Source: Emergomyces orientalis (taxonomy: Eukaryota; Ascomycota; Eurotiomycetes; Onygenales; Ajellomycetaceae). From it: DNA of 64,000 nucleotides. Of the stretch, positions 31,161 to 43,500 are shown in pieces. Positions within the stretch are counted from its first letter, which is position 1. Every line of letters starts with the position of its first letter. The notes below the pieces were generated by a model, which worked only from the letters and a program-made list of their open reading frames with translations, did no database searches and was not told the DNA's origin. The position numbers and the translations under genes were made by a program. The stretch spans positions 62,001 through 126,000 of the forward strand of contig MOWL01000025.1 of the NCBI GenBank assembly GCA_002110485.1. The letters run 5' to 3'.

Positions 31161-32163
31161 GGTGCTTTCTTTCCCTTGGGATATTTTAATGGAAATAAGA
31201 TAATATTGAAAGTAAGGAACTACTCTCTAAATAGGGCGATGAGGATGGAGGGCGATAATGGATGTTCAAGGGACCAGGAAGGGGGGTATGGAGTTGTGGA
31301 AGATGAACATAGAGGATGGCGGAGAAAGGTGCCGTGGAGTATATGTTGATGTCGTTAAAATATTCTAATGCCCGCTCACAGCCCAGATGCGTGTGGTGGA
31401 CGCGACGCGCGTGGTTTGACGCGACTGGGCCTTGGGGCTCAACTCGCCTTACCTAATTGGGTTAAATTTGCATCTTCCACTAACCCCCAAATATTTTTCG
31501 TTGATCTGCATTATTATTCATAGAAACGTTTTGATCCTGGCGAGAAAATTGTGGAATAATGATGTCTCGGCTAATCACCAAGAAACCATCTCCCCCTCAT
31601 ACCCAAGAAAGGCTTGTGTAGAAATTACAAATATCGGATTTCGAATTTCGAATTGAAATCGCTGGTATAAAAGTATCTGAACACATCAATAATTACAACT
31701 GACAGCCAGTTTCGATTTGACCAATAGCAGAGCTCCTCCATCCGTTCATGACCAACCTCCAACGAGCACACGCTCCCCACGTTCTAGTATCATCCCTAAG
31801 AAATATTCTGAGGGTAGGAACGTTCCTGGTTCTGGAGACACCTTTCGATATCTGTTGGTAAGCTGGGTGTCTTCACGCTCTGTGAAGCATCGTGAGAGGG
31901 TCATATGCAACATATCGCAGAAACATGGACTTGAACATGGACTTGAACATGGACATTGGGCGATTGGAATTCGACCGTTGGACTAAATAAGAAGGGGAAA
32001 AAAAGAAGAAAAAAACAAACAAACTGAAGCCTCATATTTCGCCAGGAGTCATAAAAAAAAGTAAAATGGGAAAAACAAAAGGAAGGGGAAATGGTTTGGG
32101 CAGGCCACTTTTCATTTTACAATCATTATCAATTGTCGGGTCCCTATCCATCAATACAGCCTG
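31161..32163. other. Intergenic spacer upstream of CDT1
   Basis: About 1 kb lies between tandem minus-strand genes. It contains the CDT1 promoter with the ACGCG cluster. A short direct repeat (near-identical units of GGACTTGAACAT) lies near 31928-31955. No gene was seen. Confidence 0.55.
31400..31423. promoter_or_regulatory. Cluster of ACGCG (MCB-like) cores upstream of CDT1
   Basis: ACGCG occurs at 31400-31404, 31405-31409 and 31419-31423 on the plus strand and at 31408-31412 on the minus strand, 240-263 bp upstream of the CDT1 start. MBF-type factors (Swi6/Mbp1/Res family) bind this core and activate licensing genes at G1/S in yeasts. The clustering is visible; factor binding is inferred. 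Confidence 0.6.
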
Positions 32164-32942
32164 TTATTTCTTCCCACCAAACCAAGAGGAGACTCCACTC
32201 TTAGCTTCGGCAGCCTTCTGTTCAACGGTCTTATCGAACGAGTCGATCTTTGCATTTACATCTTTGGCAACATCGTGACGGGCCTTGTTCAGCTTATCCG
32301 CTTCTTCCTTGGCAAATTTGGTGGCTTTCTCATCCTGCTTGGGATCGATATCTGCATTAGCTAGAGCTGGACAAAAACACAAAGACGCGAGCAAGCAAAA
32401 CAAAACCTGTTGACATTTGTCCCTTTTGGTAGGTTTTGGGAAGGACTTGTTGAGAGGGTATGCATATATCGTCACAATGTAGGGTAACTGAGTAAAAAGG
32501 GGACAAGAGAAGAAGGAGAGTTTTGAAAAGAAAAATGACAAAAGACATCCAAACACTCACCGCACGATCTATGCTTGCTCCAACCTGTTCAGCACTGCCG
32601 TGGCCCAGGGCCTTGTGACTTTCATCTTTGATTTTCGATCCCGCGCGAGAGGCATCATCTACAAACAATGTAACATATCACACGCCATTTGGTCAGTTTA
32701 ACATTCTTGTCTCGTCTATTTTCATTTGATGTGGAGGGACGGGGATTGTAGTTCCTGTTGGAACGACAAATAGCACGCACTTGTATATAGCTACCTCGCT
32801 ATATACGATTTGGGAAACCTAGCCACCCACCTTCGAATTGCCGAGTAGCTCGCTTGGGATCACCTCCGGCACGGTACAGATAATATCCTCCAGCACCAGC
32901 GGCGGCAAGGCCTAAGTACATGGGCAGACGTGACTTGGACAT
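32164..32942 (-). CDS. Small N-anchored membrane protein (calcofluor-hypersensitive-like)
   Basis: Three exons are clear: 32831-32942 (MSKSRLPMYLGLAAAGAGG...), 32561-32658 (DDASRAGSKIKDESHKALGH), and a last exon starting near 32358-32386 and ending at 32164. The first 25 residues form one short hydrophobic helix rich in Ala and Gly. The remainder is charged and amphipathic (KATKFAKEEADKLNKARHDV), and the end is GVSSWFGGKK. Proteins of this layout in Aspergillus have been annotated as calcofluor white hypersensitive or mitochondrial membrane proteins; this naming is from memory. The junction of exons 2 and 3 is unresolved. The strong donor GTGAGT at 32560 leaves phase 0, but every AG near the last exon needs phase 1. 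Confidence 0.65.
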
Positions 32943-33891
32943 AATTGCTTGCTGCTTGTTTGTGTTTGTTGGGTGAGTCTTGATATAATGATGCTGTGGC
33001 GGTTTTATGTCCTAGTAGTAGCTTTTTCGACCTGGTTGTTTTCGCCTCAAGCCACACCTAGCTACCTAGGAACTGGCTTGAAAAAGTACTAAGGAGAGAG
33101 GGTAAATGTGAGAAGGAAAAGAATTGGAATATGTTGTTAATATGATGGTAAATATGATGTGTCCTTGTCTTGCTTCTTGTTTTTTATCAAATGGCTGCCA
33201 CTAACAGTTGAACGTAAGCGGATGGTGGTCGGTACTTATAGGAAGAAGCGGAGAAGAATAGTGAAAAAGAGACATCTTATGACGTTTAGCATATACTTTG
33301 TCTCTCACTCTGGTTTTTTTGGCCTTGCTTTCCCCCCCCCCCCGGCCCGCAAGCAAGGTAACAGGGTTCATACAGTAGTTGGCGAGGAAGGGCTCGGCAA
33401 TATCAATCGGGACAATGACGTTATTATACCCAGATTAGGACAGGAACCTTGAAAGGCCTAGGCTAATAAAGTACCGAGCCGTGTGATTGGTCACAGAGCT
33501 GACACGTGACTTTGCAGCTATTTTGGCTTTTTCGATTCGATCATCAAAGTTAAGCAAGTTGCACAATATCATGATAGAGGCACTTCAATCATAACTCCTG
33601 TTCGGTATAGGGAGATATATGGAGTGGTATATGATAATCAAAAGCTTATACAAAATGTTTCTCAACCCCGAACACGAGAAGCAATTATCAATTATTTTAG
33701 TTTCTTTTTTTCCGCCTGTGGGAGTTCAGTAGTGAACTACCCCTGGTACACTCTCTCCAAAGATTGAGAAGGAAAAAAGAAGTAAACGAAAAGAAAGGGA
33801 CAGTAAATACAGAATGATAAAATAAAATAATAAAAATTTTTTGCAAAGGGAGATATATAGACAAAAAGAAGCGGAAATAATATAACTTCAA
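32943..33891. other. Intergenic spacer
   Basis: About 950 bp lies between the small membrane gene and the CWH43 stop codon. It is AT-rich with a C10-class homopolymer near 33330-33344. No gene was supported. Confidence 0.5.
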
Positions 33892-36800
33892 TTAAACGAA
33901 GTAGCGTGGTTCGTCAAAAACATGGTACCGGTGACCACGGACACCTTGGCCCCTGAAGAGAGCCGGGAATCGTAAACCGGCAGGTACGTGGTCTTCTGAA
34001 ATGCGAATATTGGATGTATCTTCTGGTTGGCCCACGAGGAATTTACCAACCTAAGTTAAGAAAGCACATATCTTGTTAGCATACACTGGAAAAGGGCTAA
34101 TAATAAACCGAAAGGGTTGGGAAAAGGCGAGGAAATATAGGACATACCTGAATTTCCGTATCGGTGATAGTTCCCCGACTCACTCTCGCATAGCCCGTTC
34201 TCTTTATACCCTTGTACAGAATATACTCGCACCACCGATCCCAATCGCTCGGGTCGATATCTTTCATCCCGTTCGCCTCGCTGACATAGGTGTTGTAGTT
34301 ACCCTCGAGAGGCTTCGTGACGAGGTAACTGAGTAGAATCAAGGGACGTGGGGAATCTCCCATCAGTTTCGAGAGATACTCGCTCTGCAGCCGGCGGTCT
34401 TCTGGGTCCTCTTCCTGGCCCGAGTGGAAGACCACAACATCCACGTATTCTCCGTACATGTCCAAGGTGGCGTGGATGGCTGGTGCAAGTTCACCAACTG
34501 GAGACGGGAGGAGGTGGTGTGTTGAGTTGAGAATGGGGAACTTGGAGAGCAGAGCACAGCCCCAGGTATGTTTGTTGGGTCCTGGGCCATAGTCTACGTA
34601 CATTCCCAGATCTTCCGCGAGAAATTGGGTGGTGTCGCGGTTACCCATGATGATTCTCTGGAGATCAGACTCTAGAAGGCCGACAACATCGAGCTCTAGC
34701 TCTTTGATAGCATCCCGCATTCGTCTCTCTGAAGACCACATGTCATTGTCAAGAGAGAAATGCACGGTCCAGATGCCGGCGGTGACCACTTTATCCTCTT
34801 TATGGTAAGGGGTGTAATCATTGATGGGGAATCGAAGATATGCAATTGAAATCGAGAGTAGCTGCAGAGCGCTAAGGACATAAATGTAATAAGACCGCGC
34901 TTTCCCGTTATTCGAGACGGATCTCTTACCCCTCACTGTCGAGGAGGAGGAATTCGAAATGGCGGCAGAGAATACACCGGCACCAATGAGAAGCATTGTG
35001 GTAAGCATGACCCAGTCTGTATGCTCCCTCACAAGTGGACCACCGGGAACGAAGGCATATGCAACAACCCAAACATGGAACAAAACCATCAGGTTATATA
35101 TGAGGAAAGCAAGGCCAAACGTCGTGGCAGGAGAATGGCGAACAGCGGAGGTGATAAGTACCGGCGTAACGGACATCAAATATATAGTGAGCGTGAGAGC
35201 GCCGTAGTAACCGAACCAATGGCTATAGGAGGTCAGCACTGCAGCGCCAATGGAACCGATGCCAAATGCCGTCCAGGAGCCTGATAGGCGGGGATAGAAG
35301 ACTCCAAGAATCACACCCGCACCCATCGCGATGATCGTATAAGCTCCGTGTGGAACTGCAATAGGTCCTCGAATAGGAAACCCTTCCCAGACCCAAAGAA
35401 TCATGGTGCTCGAGTCTGACAAAAGAGAGTGCAAGGCGAAGAACAACCCGCCAAGCCCCGCTGCAGCGAGAATAGAAGATCCTTTCTTTTTACCGGTGGT
35501 GGGGAAGTAGTCACCACTTGTGGTAACCCTTCGAGTTGAACGGAGAACAGAAAAGACAGCAAGGACGAAGGCAGTCTTGTTCCAGCCGCCGTTTCCGGGG
35601 TGCATAATTGGCCAAATTGGATTATTGGTTTGTGCCCCGAACTTTGCTACGCTTGACGCAAGGAGGCCTAGGCCCCATGCCAATACCCGAGCCTCAAGAC
35701 GAGAAGGTTGCGTCCGTTCGCCATACCACATCGTTGGCCAGGCAAGGCAGCTCATAGCTACTGAAAACCCAACTGTAAAAAGGCGGTATTCAGGCCGCTG
35801 GATGAGGTAGGCGAGGAGGCCGCTGAGAGAGAGAAGATGGATGATACGAACATTGCGTACTGCGAAAGACCGGAATCCTGCAATGGATAGGAGAAAAGGA
35901 GATACTGTAACCATAACAAGCACTTCATAGCCCGAGATCCCCATATGCCACAGTGGGAAGTCTAACACAAGTCAGGGGGGAACTCCCAATATATGATATA
36001 CAGCAGTAAGAAACTTACACCACACCAAAACGCCGAGAGATGTCAGAATGGACCAGAAGACGAACTACAGCTAATCAGTCCATGTTCCTTGAGGGGCAGG
36101 TATTTTAAATATTCATCTTACCCCGTTGTACACATCAGCGGCCGCATCAAGTGCTTCCATCCAGAAAAATCCTTCCCCAAAAGTAAGGCCAACAGGTTTA
36201 CCCTTTCTGCACTTGGGGGTTAATATGATGAGAATAAAAATGTGTGAGAGAAAGAAGAAGTAGAAGGCGAGGCGTACTGGGTTTCCAAAACAGAGTCTCC
36301 AGCGGTCTTCGATCTTCTGTATATTATTTCTTAGAAACCTATTTCCATCGCTCCAGGCGAAAAAATATAAAGACTGTACATTTGTCTATTTCGGAAGCCA
36401 ATGGACATACCCTCTGCTGACACCCTTCACGTCTCTCACCACAATTTCGAATGCACCAAAGTCAAGGGCTGTAACCGCGTCGAATGCCACGTCGAATAAG
36501 ACAAGCGCCCATTCAAAAAAGGCATATTTTGTGTAGGCTATTGTGCAATGTTAGAACCGAAAATTGAAAGGGTAAATACGAGCTATTGAAATTAAACAGG
36601 GGATTTACTAACCGCCAGGGACCTTGTGTACTTTGTGCTGAATAAAGTAGTATATTAACGGCACAAGGGTTCCGAAAAAGAAGCCTGCAAATATCTTCCG
36701 ATACTTCACCGCCCGATGGTTATTCGGGCTTAGGGTAAGACACCCTAAAGTCCATGGCACGGTAGCAATGAGGTATGAAATCATGAAGATATCATGCCAA

Positions 36801-37272
36801 TTATGATCATCCGTCGAAGTAATATATGTCCAACCACCACATGTAAGCGTCCGGAATATCCCTGTCCCAGCGATGAATTTCGGGAGTGAAGAGTTCGGGC
36901 GAGCTGTGAGGATATACCAGAGGAAGACGAGGGCAAATCGCGGGCCTGATGTAATAGCAATAAAGAGCTGGAAGACCGAGCGTTCTGGGTAGCGATCACC
37001 AATTGTTGCCGAGACTGAGGGGAACCATTCTTGTGGATATCCGTAGTGTTCGTTCTGGACAATTTTGTGGTAGTGAAGCCAGAGGCCGACGATCAATGCC
37101 CCAAGGAAGGCAGTGTAGGCGGCCACGGTATGCGCCCAAGACACCCATCTGCCATTGATCTTCGTTTACAAGGTCAGCATAAGCCAAAACGCGCATCGGA
37201 TAGGCACGGATATATATATATATAGATACTGACAGATACGACGGTATCTCCGTCCTTGAATTTGGGGGCCAT
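33892..37272 (-). CDS. CWH43: GPI-anchor lipid remodelling protein CWH43
   Basis: Eight exons join in phase to 951 residues: 37234-37272, 36613-37159, 36411-36537, 36278-36316, 36122-36206, 36019-36064, 34148-35961 and 33892-34050. The N-terminal part ([58 protein letters not shown]) is the PGAP2/FRAG1-like multi-span domain. After [15 protein letters not shown] come more membrane helices. The C-terminal 250 residues form an exonuclease/endonuclease/phosphatase-type domain ([24 protein letters not shown]), ending [13 protein letters not shown]. Cwh43 replaces the diacylglycerol of GPI anchors with ceramide in the ER/Golgi, and mutants have cell-wall defects. The 39-nt fourth exon is inferred; skipping it keeps frame. 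Another GPI gene, GPI1, lies 17 kb away. Confidence 0.93.
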
Positions 37273-37741
37273 GACTGCGGTAGGAGAGCGAAAGGGATGG
37301 GTGGGTGGGTGAGTTTTTAAGTCGATTTCATGTACAAAACACAACTAGGGGATCATTAAAAATGATATGAATTAAGAAAATGAGCGTCAAGAAAGAAACT
37401 TGAAAAGAAAAAGAAGAAGAAGAAAGGAAACAAAAGCAGGAGAAAAGCTGTGTGAGGTAGCCGGCAGCTGCCCCTGAAGTCGTCTGAACGAGCGTGTCTG
37501 TTTGGGCCCGGGAAGAAAGCGAGAGTTCAGGTGGAAGACGTCCAAAAGGTTCCAAGGTTTGTTTGGCGTCCGGGCCAAAAGAAGCGACCTAGGCCCAAAG
37601 CAGCTAGAATCGGGGAGAGGAGATTTTTCCGGGCCGGCCTGTATCAAAAATTGATTGGGCTTTGTCCGTCCGTCGAACCAATTTGACGAGATAGAACTTG
37701 TAAGAGCTCTACGATAATTTTGCCTGGGATACTACGAAGCC
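37273..37741. promoter_or_regulatory. CWH43-UTP6 divergent intergenic region
   Basis: These 469 bp separate divergent start codons and must carry both promoters. The DNA has purine tracts (37390-37440), but I see no assignable factor site. Confidence 0.45.
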
Positions 37742-39028
37742 ATGGCTACGGCAAGCGATAAAGCGCGCTTCTATCTGGAGCAGCTTGTACCGGAATTCAA
37801 GGAATATGAGAAGAAAAAGATATTTTCAAAGGTACGCAAACAACCTGGATAGCCATATTTTCACTCTCACTGAATTTCAATGTAGGCTAACAAAGAATAT
37901 GAATTATTTTTGTCTTAGGACGAAATTGCTGCGATCCTTAAGAAACGATCCGACTTCGAGCATAGAATCAACGCGACTGGTCCCAAACCCGCAGATTACG
38001 CCCGGTATGCCGAGTACGAGATGAATCTAGACACGCTCCGACGAAAGCGAATAAAAAGACTAGGCGTCAAGTCCCCCATGCACTCTGGCCAGAGACGGGT
38101 ATTTTTCATTCTCGACCGTGCAACGAAGAAATTTCACGGCGATATCAGCCTATGGATGCAGTACATCGAATATGCCCGGAGGCAGAAGGCGTATAAGAAA
38201 CTGGGACAGATTTTTATGAACGCGCTACGATTACATCCTACAAAAGTTGAATTATGGATATACGCAGCCCGCTACGCGCTAGAGGACCATGGGGATATGA
38301 CCCAGGCTCGGAGCTATATGCAACGGGGTTTGAGATTTTGCAAAAGCTCTAGGCTACTATGGCTGCAGTATGCTAAGCTTGAAATGATATATATCTCCCG
38401 GATTGCGACGCGGCAGCAGATTCTTGGTCTGGATGGTTCTCGAAAAGCTCATCCGGTGGCTGCTGACGATTCTGCTGCGGATCCAAATGCAGATGTTATT
38501 GCTCTTCCCGTTGTGACGGAAGAAGATATCAACCCAAGTCTTGGGGAAGAAGATGGAGTTGACGAGGCCGCTCTTGAAAATCTCAACTCGACACCTGCTC
38601 TCACGGGAGCTATCCCTATCGCAATTTTCGATGCTGCTATGAGGCAGTTCAGCAATGACGCCGCTATTGGTCATGACTTTTATACCATGATCTCTGAGTT
38701 TACAAACGCGCCTTGTCTTCGAAGAGTGCTGTGCCACATGGTTGAGTCGATGATGGAGACAAACGGAACGAGCCCCCAGGCACAGATATGCTATATCATG
38801 TTCCCCGTTGTTGGTGTCGAGATAACCTCCGCACAATTTCCACGAGCATTTGGTACCTCCCTCAGTCGACTAAAAGAGTGTACGAGCCAAAGCTCCGGTG
38901 GACACAAAAGTCTAGCGAAGGAGGTAATCGCCTGGCTGCAACCATTGAATTCGACTGAAGGCCTCGATCCCGCCCTCGGTAAGGTGATGACGGCAACTCT
39001 GCGGAATGCTGAAGGTTTATTGAGTTGA
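37742..39028 (+). CDS. UTP6: U3 snoRNA-associated protein UTP6
   Basis: Two exons (37742-37831 and 37919-39028) give 399 residues. The intron starts GTACGC and ends GTCTTAG in phase 0. The N-terminus (DKARFYLEQLVPEFKEYEKK, IFSKDEIAAILKKRSDFEH) matches the conserved U3-associated domain of Utp6. Half-a-TPR (HAT) repeats follow: ISLWMQYIEYARRQKAYKKL, VELWIYAARYALEDHGDMTQ, and SRLLWLQYAKLEM. The protein belongs to the UTP-B module of the small-subunit processome and acts in 18S pre-rRNA processing in the nucleolus. An acidic loop (EEDINPSLGEEDGVDE) interrupts the C-terminal part. It converges with the ICT1-like gene (117 bp between stop codons). Confidence 0.93.
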
Positions 39029-39144
39029 GCTACTGTTGTTTGCCCTAAAATATCCTTAATATCGCATGTAGTAATGACATCCGAATATATATAATTGTCA
39101 AAATTTTTATTTCCATGTCACTTTTACATCCTAGCTCTTCATTT

Positions 39145-39894
39145 CTAATCATCGTAGCTGGTTGACCGCCGGCCGCTTTTCTTCATGCTATGAGCTTTTT
39201 TATGTCGTATTCTAGATTCATTATTTGCCTTTTCACTGGTGGGATATTAGCGAGCGCTCATTGGTGCCTTGAGGACGGTGGAGACCTACAAAGCCTGCAC
39301 TTTCTTCCTCTGGTCAGGCGATGTTTCGCCAGGAATTGCTGTTTTGCCCGCAGTGACCAGTAGATCCTGGAGTTTTTCAAAACAGAGGTCGAGGTTTTTG
39401 GTCTGCTTCCGTGTTTCATCCGATTGTATTACCAGACTGTCAGACCGCTCCGCGATGTAACGTGAAGACCGGATCTCAGCGTGCAGGGCTCGTGGCACGA
39501 GGCGCAGGATCGAAGAGAGTGGGATTTTAAGCGTTGCTTTCGAGTTTACCCTAGTTAATCATTAGATACAAACAAGTTATTAGTTTCTTTCTCCGTCTCT
39601 TTCCGTCGTGAGGACATGATTATTTGCTTGGGGCAGGAGAGAAAATATAGCATACTTGTTCACATTCTGACCGCCAGGTCCACTCGATCTACTGTACGAA
39701 ACATCACCTATGTTTCTCGGGATTGTTCTTGGAGTAAGCTGGGATAGCCAAATCCGCGCTGCGCCTAATTCCTCATCTGTCAATTCCTGCGAATTGATAA
39801 CTCGGCCGGAAGCAAGCTGTCGTGTGCTTATCGTTTGGAGAAAAGCCCGAGCAGTTAAGGCAGTCCTGCGGCAGGGAAGGAGGAAGCGGAGCAT
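39145..39894 (-). CDS. Mitochondrial ICT1-like peptidyl-tRNA hydrolase (RF-1 domain)
   Basis: Three exons (39656-39894, 39290-39550, 39145-39235) give 196 residues. The N-terminus MLRFLLPCRRTALTARAFLQ is a typical mitochondrial presequence; a longer frame upstream (39930) is possible. The catalytic GGQ motif is in SYSRSSGPGGQNVNK, the signature of class-I release factors lacking codon recognition. Such proteins (human ICT1, yeast Pth4) release peptides from stalled mitochondrial ribosomes. The last intron (39236-39289, donor GTAGGT, CCAG) is easily missed because the unspliced frame hits TAG at once. Splicing adds a basic tail (RIRHKKAHSMKKSGRRS), as needed for binding the ribosomal mRNA channel. 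Confidence 0.88.
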
Positions 39895-40560
39895 ATCAAT
39901 CGTTGCGAAATTGGATGAGTTACCGATCAATGTAGCTTTTGGTATGGGATCTCCACTACATCGCTACAAGCAGGTATGTAGATAGATACATCTAATCTGT
40001 CGCTGGAGTCAATCAGGAGCTTTTGTTTCTGGTTAAACGCCCTGGCGCAAAAAATTACCAGCAAGAGTGGAGCTGCCAAACCTCAAAAGCCTAGACCTCC
40101 CTTGCCTTGGCGGACCCATTCCTACTCGTCGTCATTTGCAAACAAAGCAAACAGGCGCCAGAGAGCTCCAAAAAGCGGCCTTGACTCGTCTCGCGATCAA
40201 TTTCTTACAACAGCCACAGCTAACCACCACCAACCACCACCAACCACTACTACAACTCCTCCTCTACTACTCCCACCGCACTACGAGGTTGCTACTACTG
40301 CTCACTACATCCAGGTATTCACCGTTTCCCCCCAAATTTCATAAAGACTACGGATAGGCGTCTTCTAAATATTTCAACGGCCCTATGTCTTCTTATTTGC
40401 GCTCACCATGTCCCTGTGATCTTCACATCATCTACTGTTCATTCTGCCCCTCCTTAATCTGCAGGCCTCGAGTAGCCAGCATTTCTTAACCTGCTCTTCT
40501 CTTCTTTTCTCAGATGCCTGCATAGTCTTCCCGCCTATTTTTACCTTAAAAACCGCATAC
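39895..40560. promoter_or_regulatory. ICT1-like / NAB3 divergent intergenic region with long leader
   Basis: About 670 bp lies between divergent starts. The 300 bp before the NAB3 ATG are pyrimidine-rich with imperfect CCAACCA repeats near 40222-40250, and contain upstream ORFs of 80-96 codons (40067-40357 and 40102-40344). If transcribed in the leader, these could act as uORFs for NAB3. Confidence 0.4.
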
Positions 40561-43500
40561 ATGACTTCAAATATCCCTAATGACGTGCTTCATATCCGTG
40601 GCAAGACTCTCACCCCAGAAAGTCCTCGGCCACTTCATGTATCCGAACCTACCAATATCCCATTACTGCAGAATCAGATGGACCCAGCCTTCAGCGACTC
40701 TCCCGTGTATAAACAGATATTTCTCGAAAAAACACCACCTTTGGACACTGAATCAGTTGTGAGTGAGCAGGTTCGGGTCACAACTCATACTTACGCTATG
40801 CTGCATCATACTTTTGGAAGCCTGGGATCGAAAGGGGTTGGAGATCAAGGCGCAGTTAGCTTTTCTGGATCTTTAGACATGGGTTATCCAAAGACAGAAA
40901 CAGAAAATGAATCGACTTTCCCAACTGCTCACAGCACAGTTGCCTCAAGTCAATCTGCATATCCTGTTCTTGAAACCTCATATGAAATGAACCAACGGGT
41001 CGCTCCCCCCAGTACCACATCCATCGTACCTGAAACCTCTTCCCCATCTGACCGTCCCATCCCTTCCGAGGATTATTCATCTGAGCCCTACTACCCACCT
41101 TCTACTTTTCCCGGAAACGATCATGTCTCGGGCCCCCAAGATGAAGATGCTAATATCGCTACGGAATATACCCCAGCTTTTGTTACTGATCATGAGAAAT
41201 GCATTGAGACCGAGGCAAAACCCATTTCAGAGGGAGATTCCTGCTATCAGAGCCCCCTGAATACCTTACCAAATGCCAAAAATACCCTTCCTTCTCCCAC
41301 AGACATTGCCGTTACCATGGCATATAATGATGACAAAATGACCAACCTTTTAATCCCAGACACATCCCTTCCCCCTTCTGCTGGGCTCCCTCCCCGCCCG
41401 CCACCCCAAGAAAAGTTCTCCACCCACCCAAGTTATGCTGCCACTGATAATGTCCAATCCTTCCATCCCTTCCCCGGTCAACCCGAAAATGGGTCAACCC
41501 AGTATGGCCAAAGTAATTACTCACAGCCTAGTCGGCTGCCATCCCTCATCGTGCCGACTGGTGCACCCGGGACCTCCTCCACCTCAAACGAATTACCCCC
41601 TCCCCCCATTGCCACTTTTCAGAAACCACCCGATTCGTTTAGCAACCAAACCAAACCCAGTGTTCCAAAGTTTCCCCGAAGTGATAGGTTGGACGACGAA
41701 GGCCTCAAGTTTCTTCGCGGGGAAGGGGATAGGGAGGAACCTTGGGCTCCTGAAGTTCAGAAGAAATATGATGAGTTCCTCTATAATGAACGTGTTTATG
41801 TTACTGAAGGGCTTTGGGATCGCTTTCCGCCCGGATCCAGGTTGTTTGTTGGTACGTTTTCATTCATTTCGTGTTCCGGTGGAGTGTTTATTTGTATATT
41901 TATATTAATATTCAAATAGGGAATCTCCCCACAGAGAGAGTCACCAAACGGGACCTCTTTCACCTATTTCATAAATATGGCGAACTTGCCCAAATATCCA
42001 TTAAGCAGGCGTATGGATTTGTCCAATTCCTGGAACCTGCATCTTGTCGCAAAGCTTTAGAAGCAGAACAGGGAGGATTTATACGAGGACGCAAAATTCG
42101 TTAGTCACGCTTTCTTTGGGAGTATATTTACACTTGTATTTAACTACTATTATGAGATCCTGTACTGACTATTTAGATCTTGAAATCTCAAAACCCCAAA
42201 AACCGACGAGAAATGCTCCTGCGCCTGATTCGTCGAGACCACCAGCTAAGAGAAGATCCAGGTCACCTGAACCTGCCCGAGGTGTACCAAGTTACCGTTA
42301 CATCCGTGCGGCTAGCGATCGATATGACAGAGCACCGGAGCCTGGAAGGCCGCCGCCTGTCAGAGAATTCAGAGACCGTGATGAGCCGTATCGTCGTCGC
42401 GATGATTACCGCCCAGCTCGCACGCCATCCCCCCGTGGAACCCGCCGAGATGACCATCGCTTCCGCGACCGAACGCCAGAGAATTATGAACGACGCCGCG
42501 ATAGACGTCGTTCCAGATCTCCGTACGGACGTCCAGGGCGATATAGAAGCCCAAGCCCGAGAGAAAGGGGCTATGATAATGATTCGGATCTTCCTATCCC
42601 AAGGCGATCCCCACGGCAAGTGCCAGACGTCCAGATCATTGTCTTGGAAAACGTTGATAGGTAGAAATGTCCACTTCGTAAAAGAATCTGAACTGCTGCT
42701 AATCCAGTTACGATATAGGGATTTCGTGTATCACATCGAAAACTCGTTTCGAGATCGGGGCTTGCGAGCAGATGTCCTAATTTTGAGTCCCCGAATATCT
42801 CTTACGGCTGTTATTCGTCGTCAGATAATAGAGGGAGTCTTAGCAATCGTCAAGCTAGCTCGCCCAAATCAATATTCTGGAAAAATCCCATTGCAGGTGT
42901 TTGATCGCACTGGTGGCATCGACAATGTTAAGTTCAATGGTGAGAAATTACAACAGATCGTTGAGTGTATGTTTATTTAGTATGTGCTGATTGTTCGCGC
43001 TCCAGAATATTCTGAGCTTGAGTTGAACGTTGCCGCCGAGGTCGTGCTTCATGCGAGGGCTATTCAACTGGGGGGTGCCTCAAAACATCCCTCCACGCGA
43101 GTACCTGGAATTTCTCAACTGCTGCCAGTGCCCTCTCAAATTTCACATCCACAACAATCAGTAGGATCGAATAATAATATTACGAATCTCATCTCGAATC
43201 TGGATGGTCCCGCGCTCCAATCTCTCCTCGGCGCACTACAACATAACCCTGCCGCACTCCAGGCCGCTCAACAACACTACGCTCCCCAAGGCAACCCAAC
43301 CGACCTTGCTAGTATTCTTAGTAATTTCTCTCGCCAGCAAAATTCTATGGTGCCGCCAAACCCCGCCCCGCAGCAGGCTCCCACATATGGGCTTCCATCG
43401 CAGTTTCCTGGTGCAAGAAGGGACGCAAACTTGGCCTCACTTTTGGCACAAACTTTGGGAGGAAAACCACTAGGCCAACCGCCTCCCCCACCCCCGCAAA

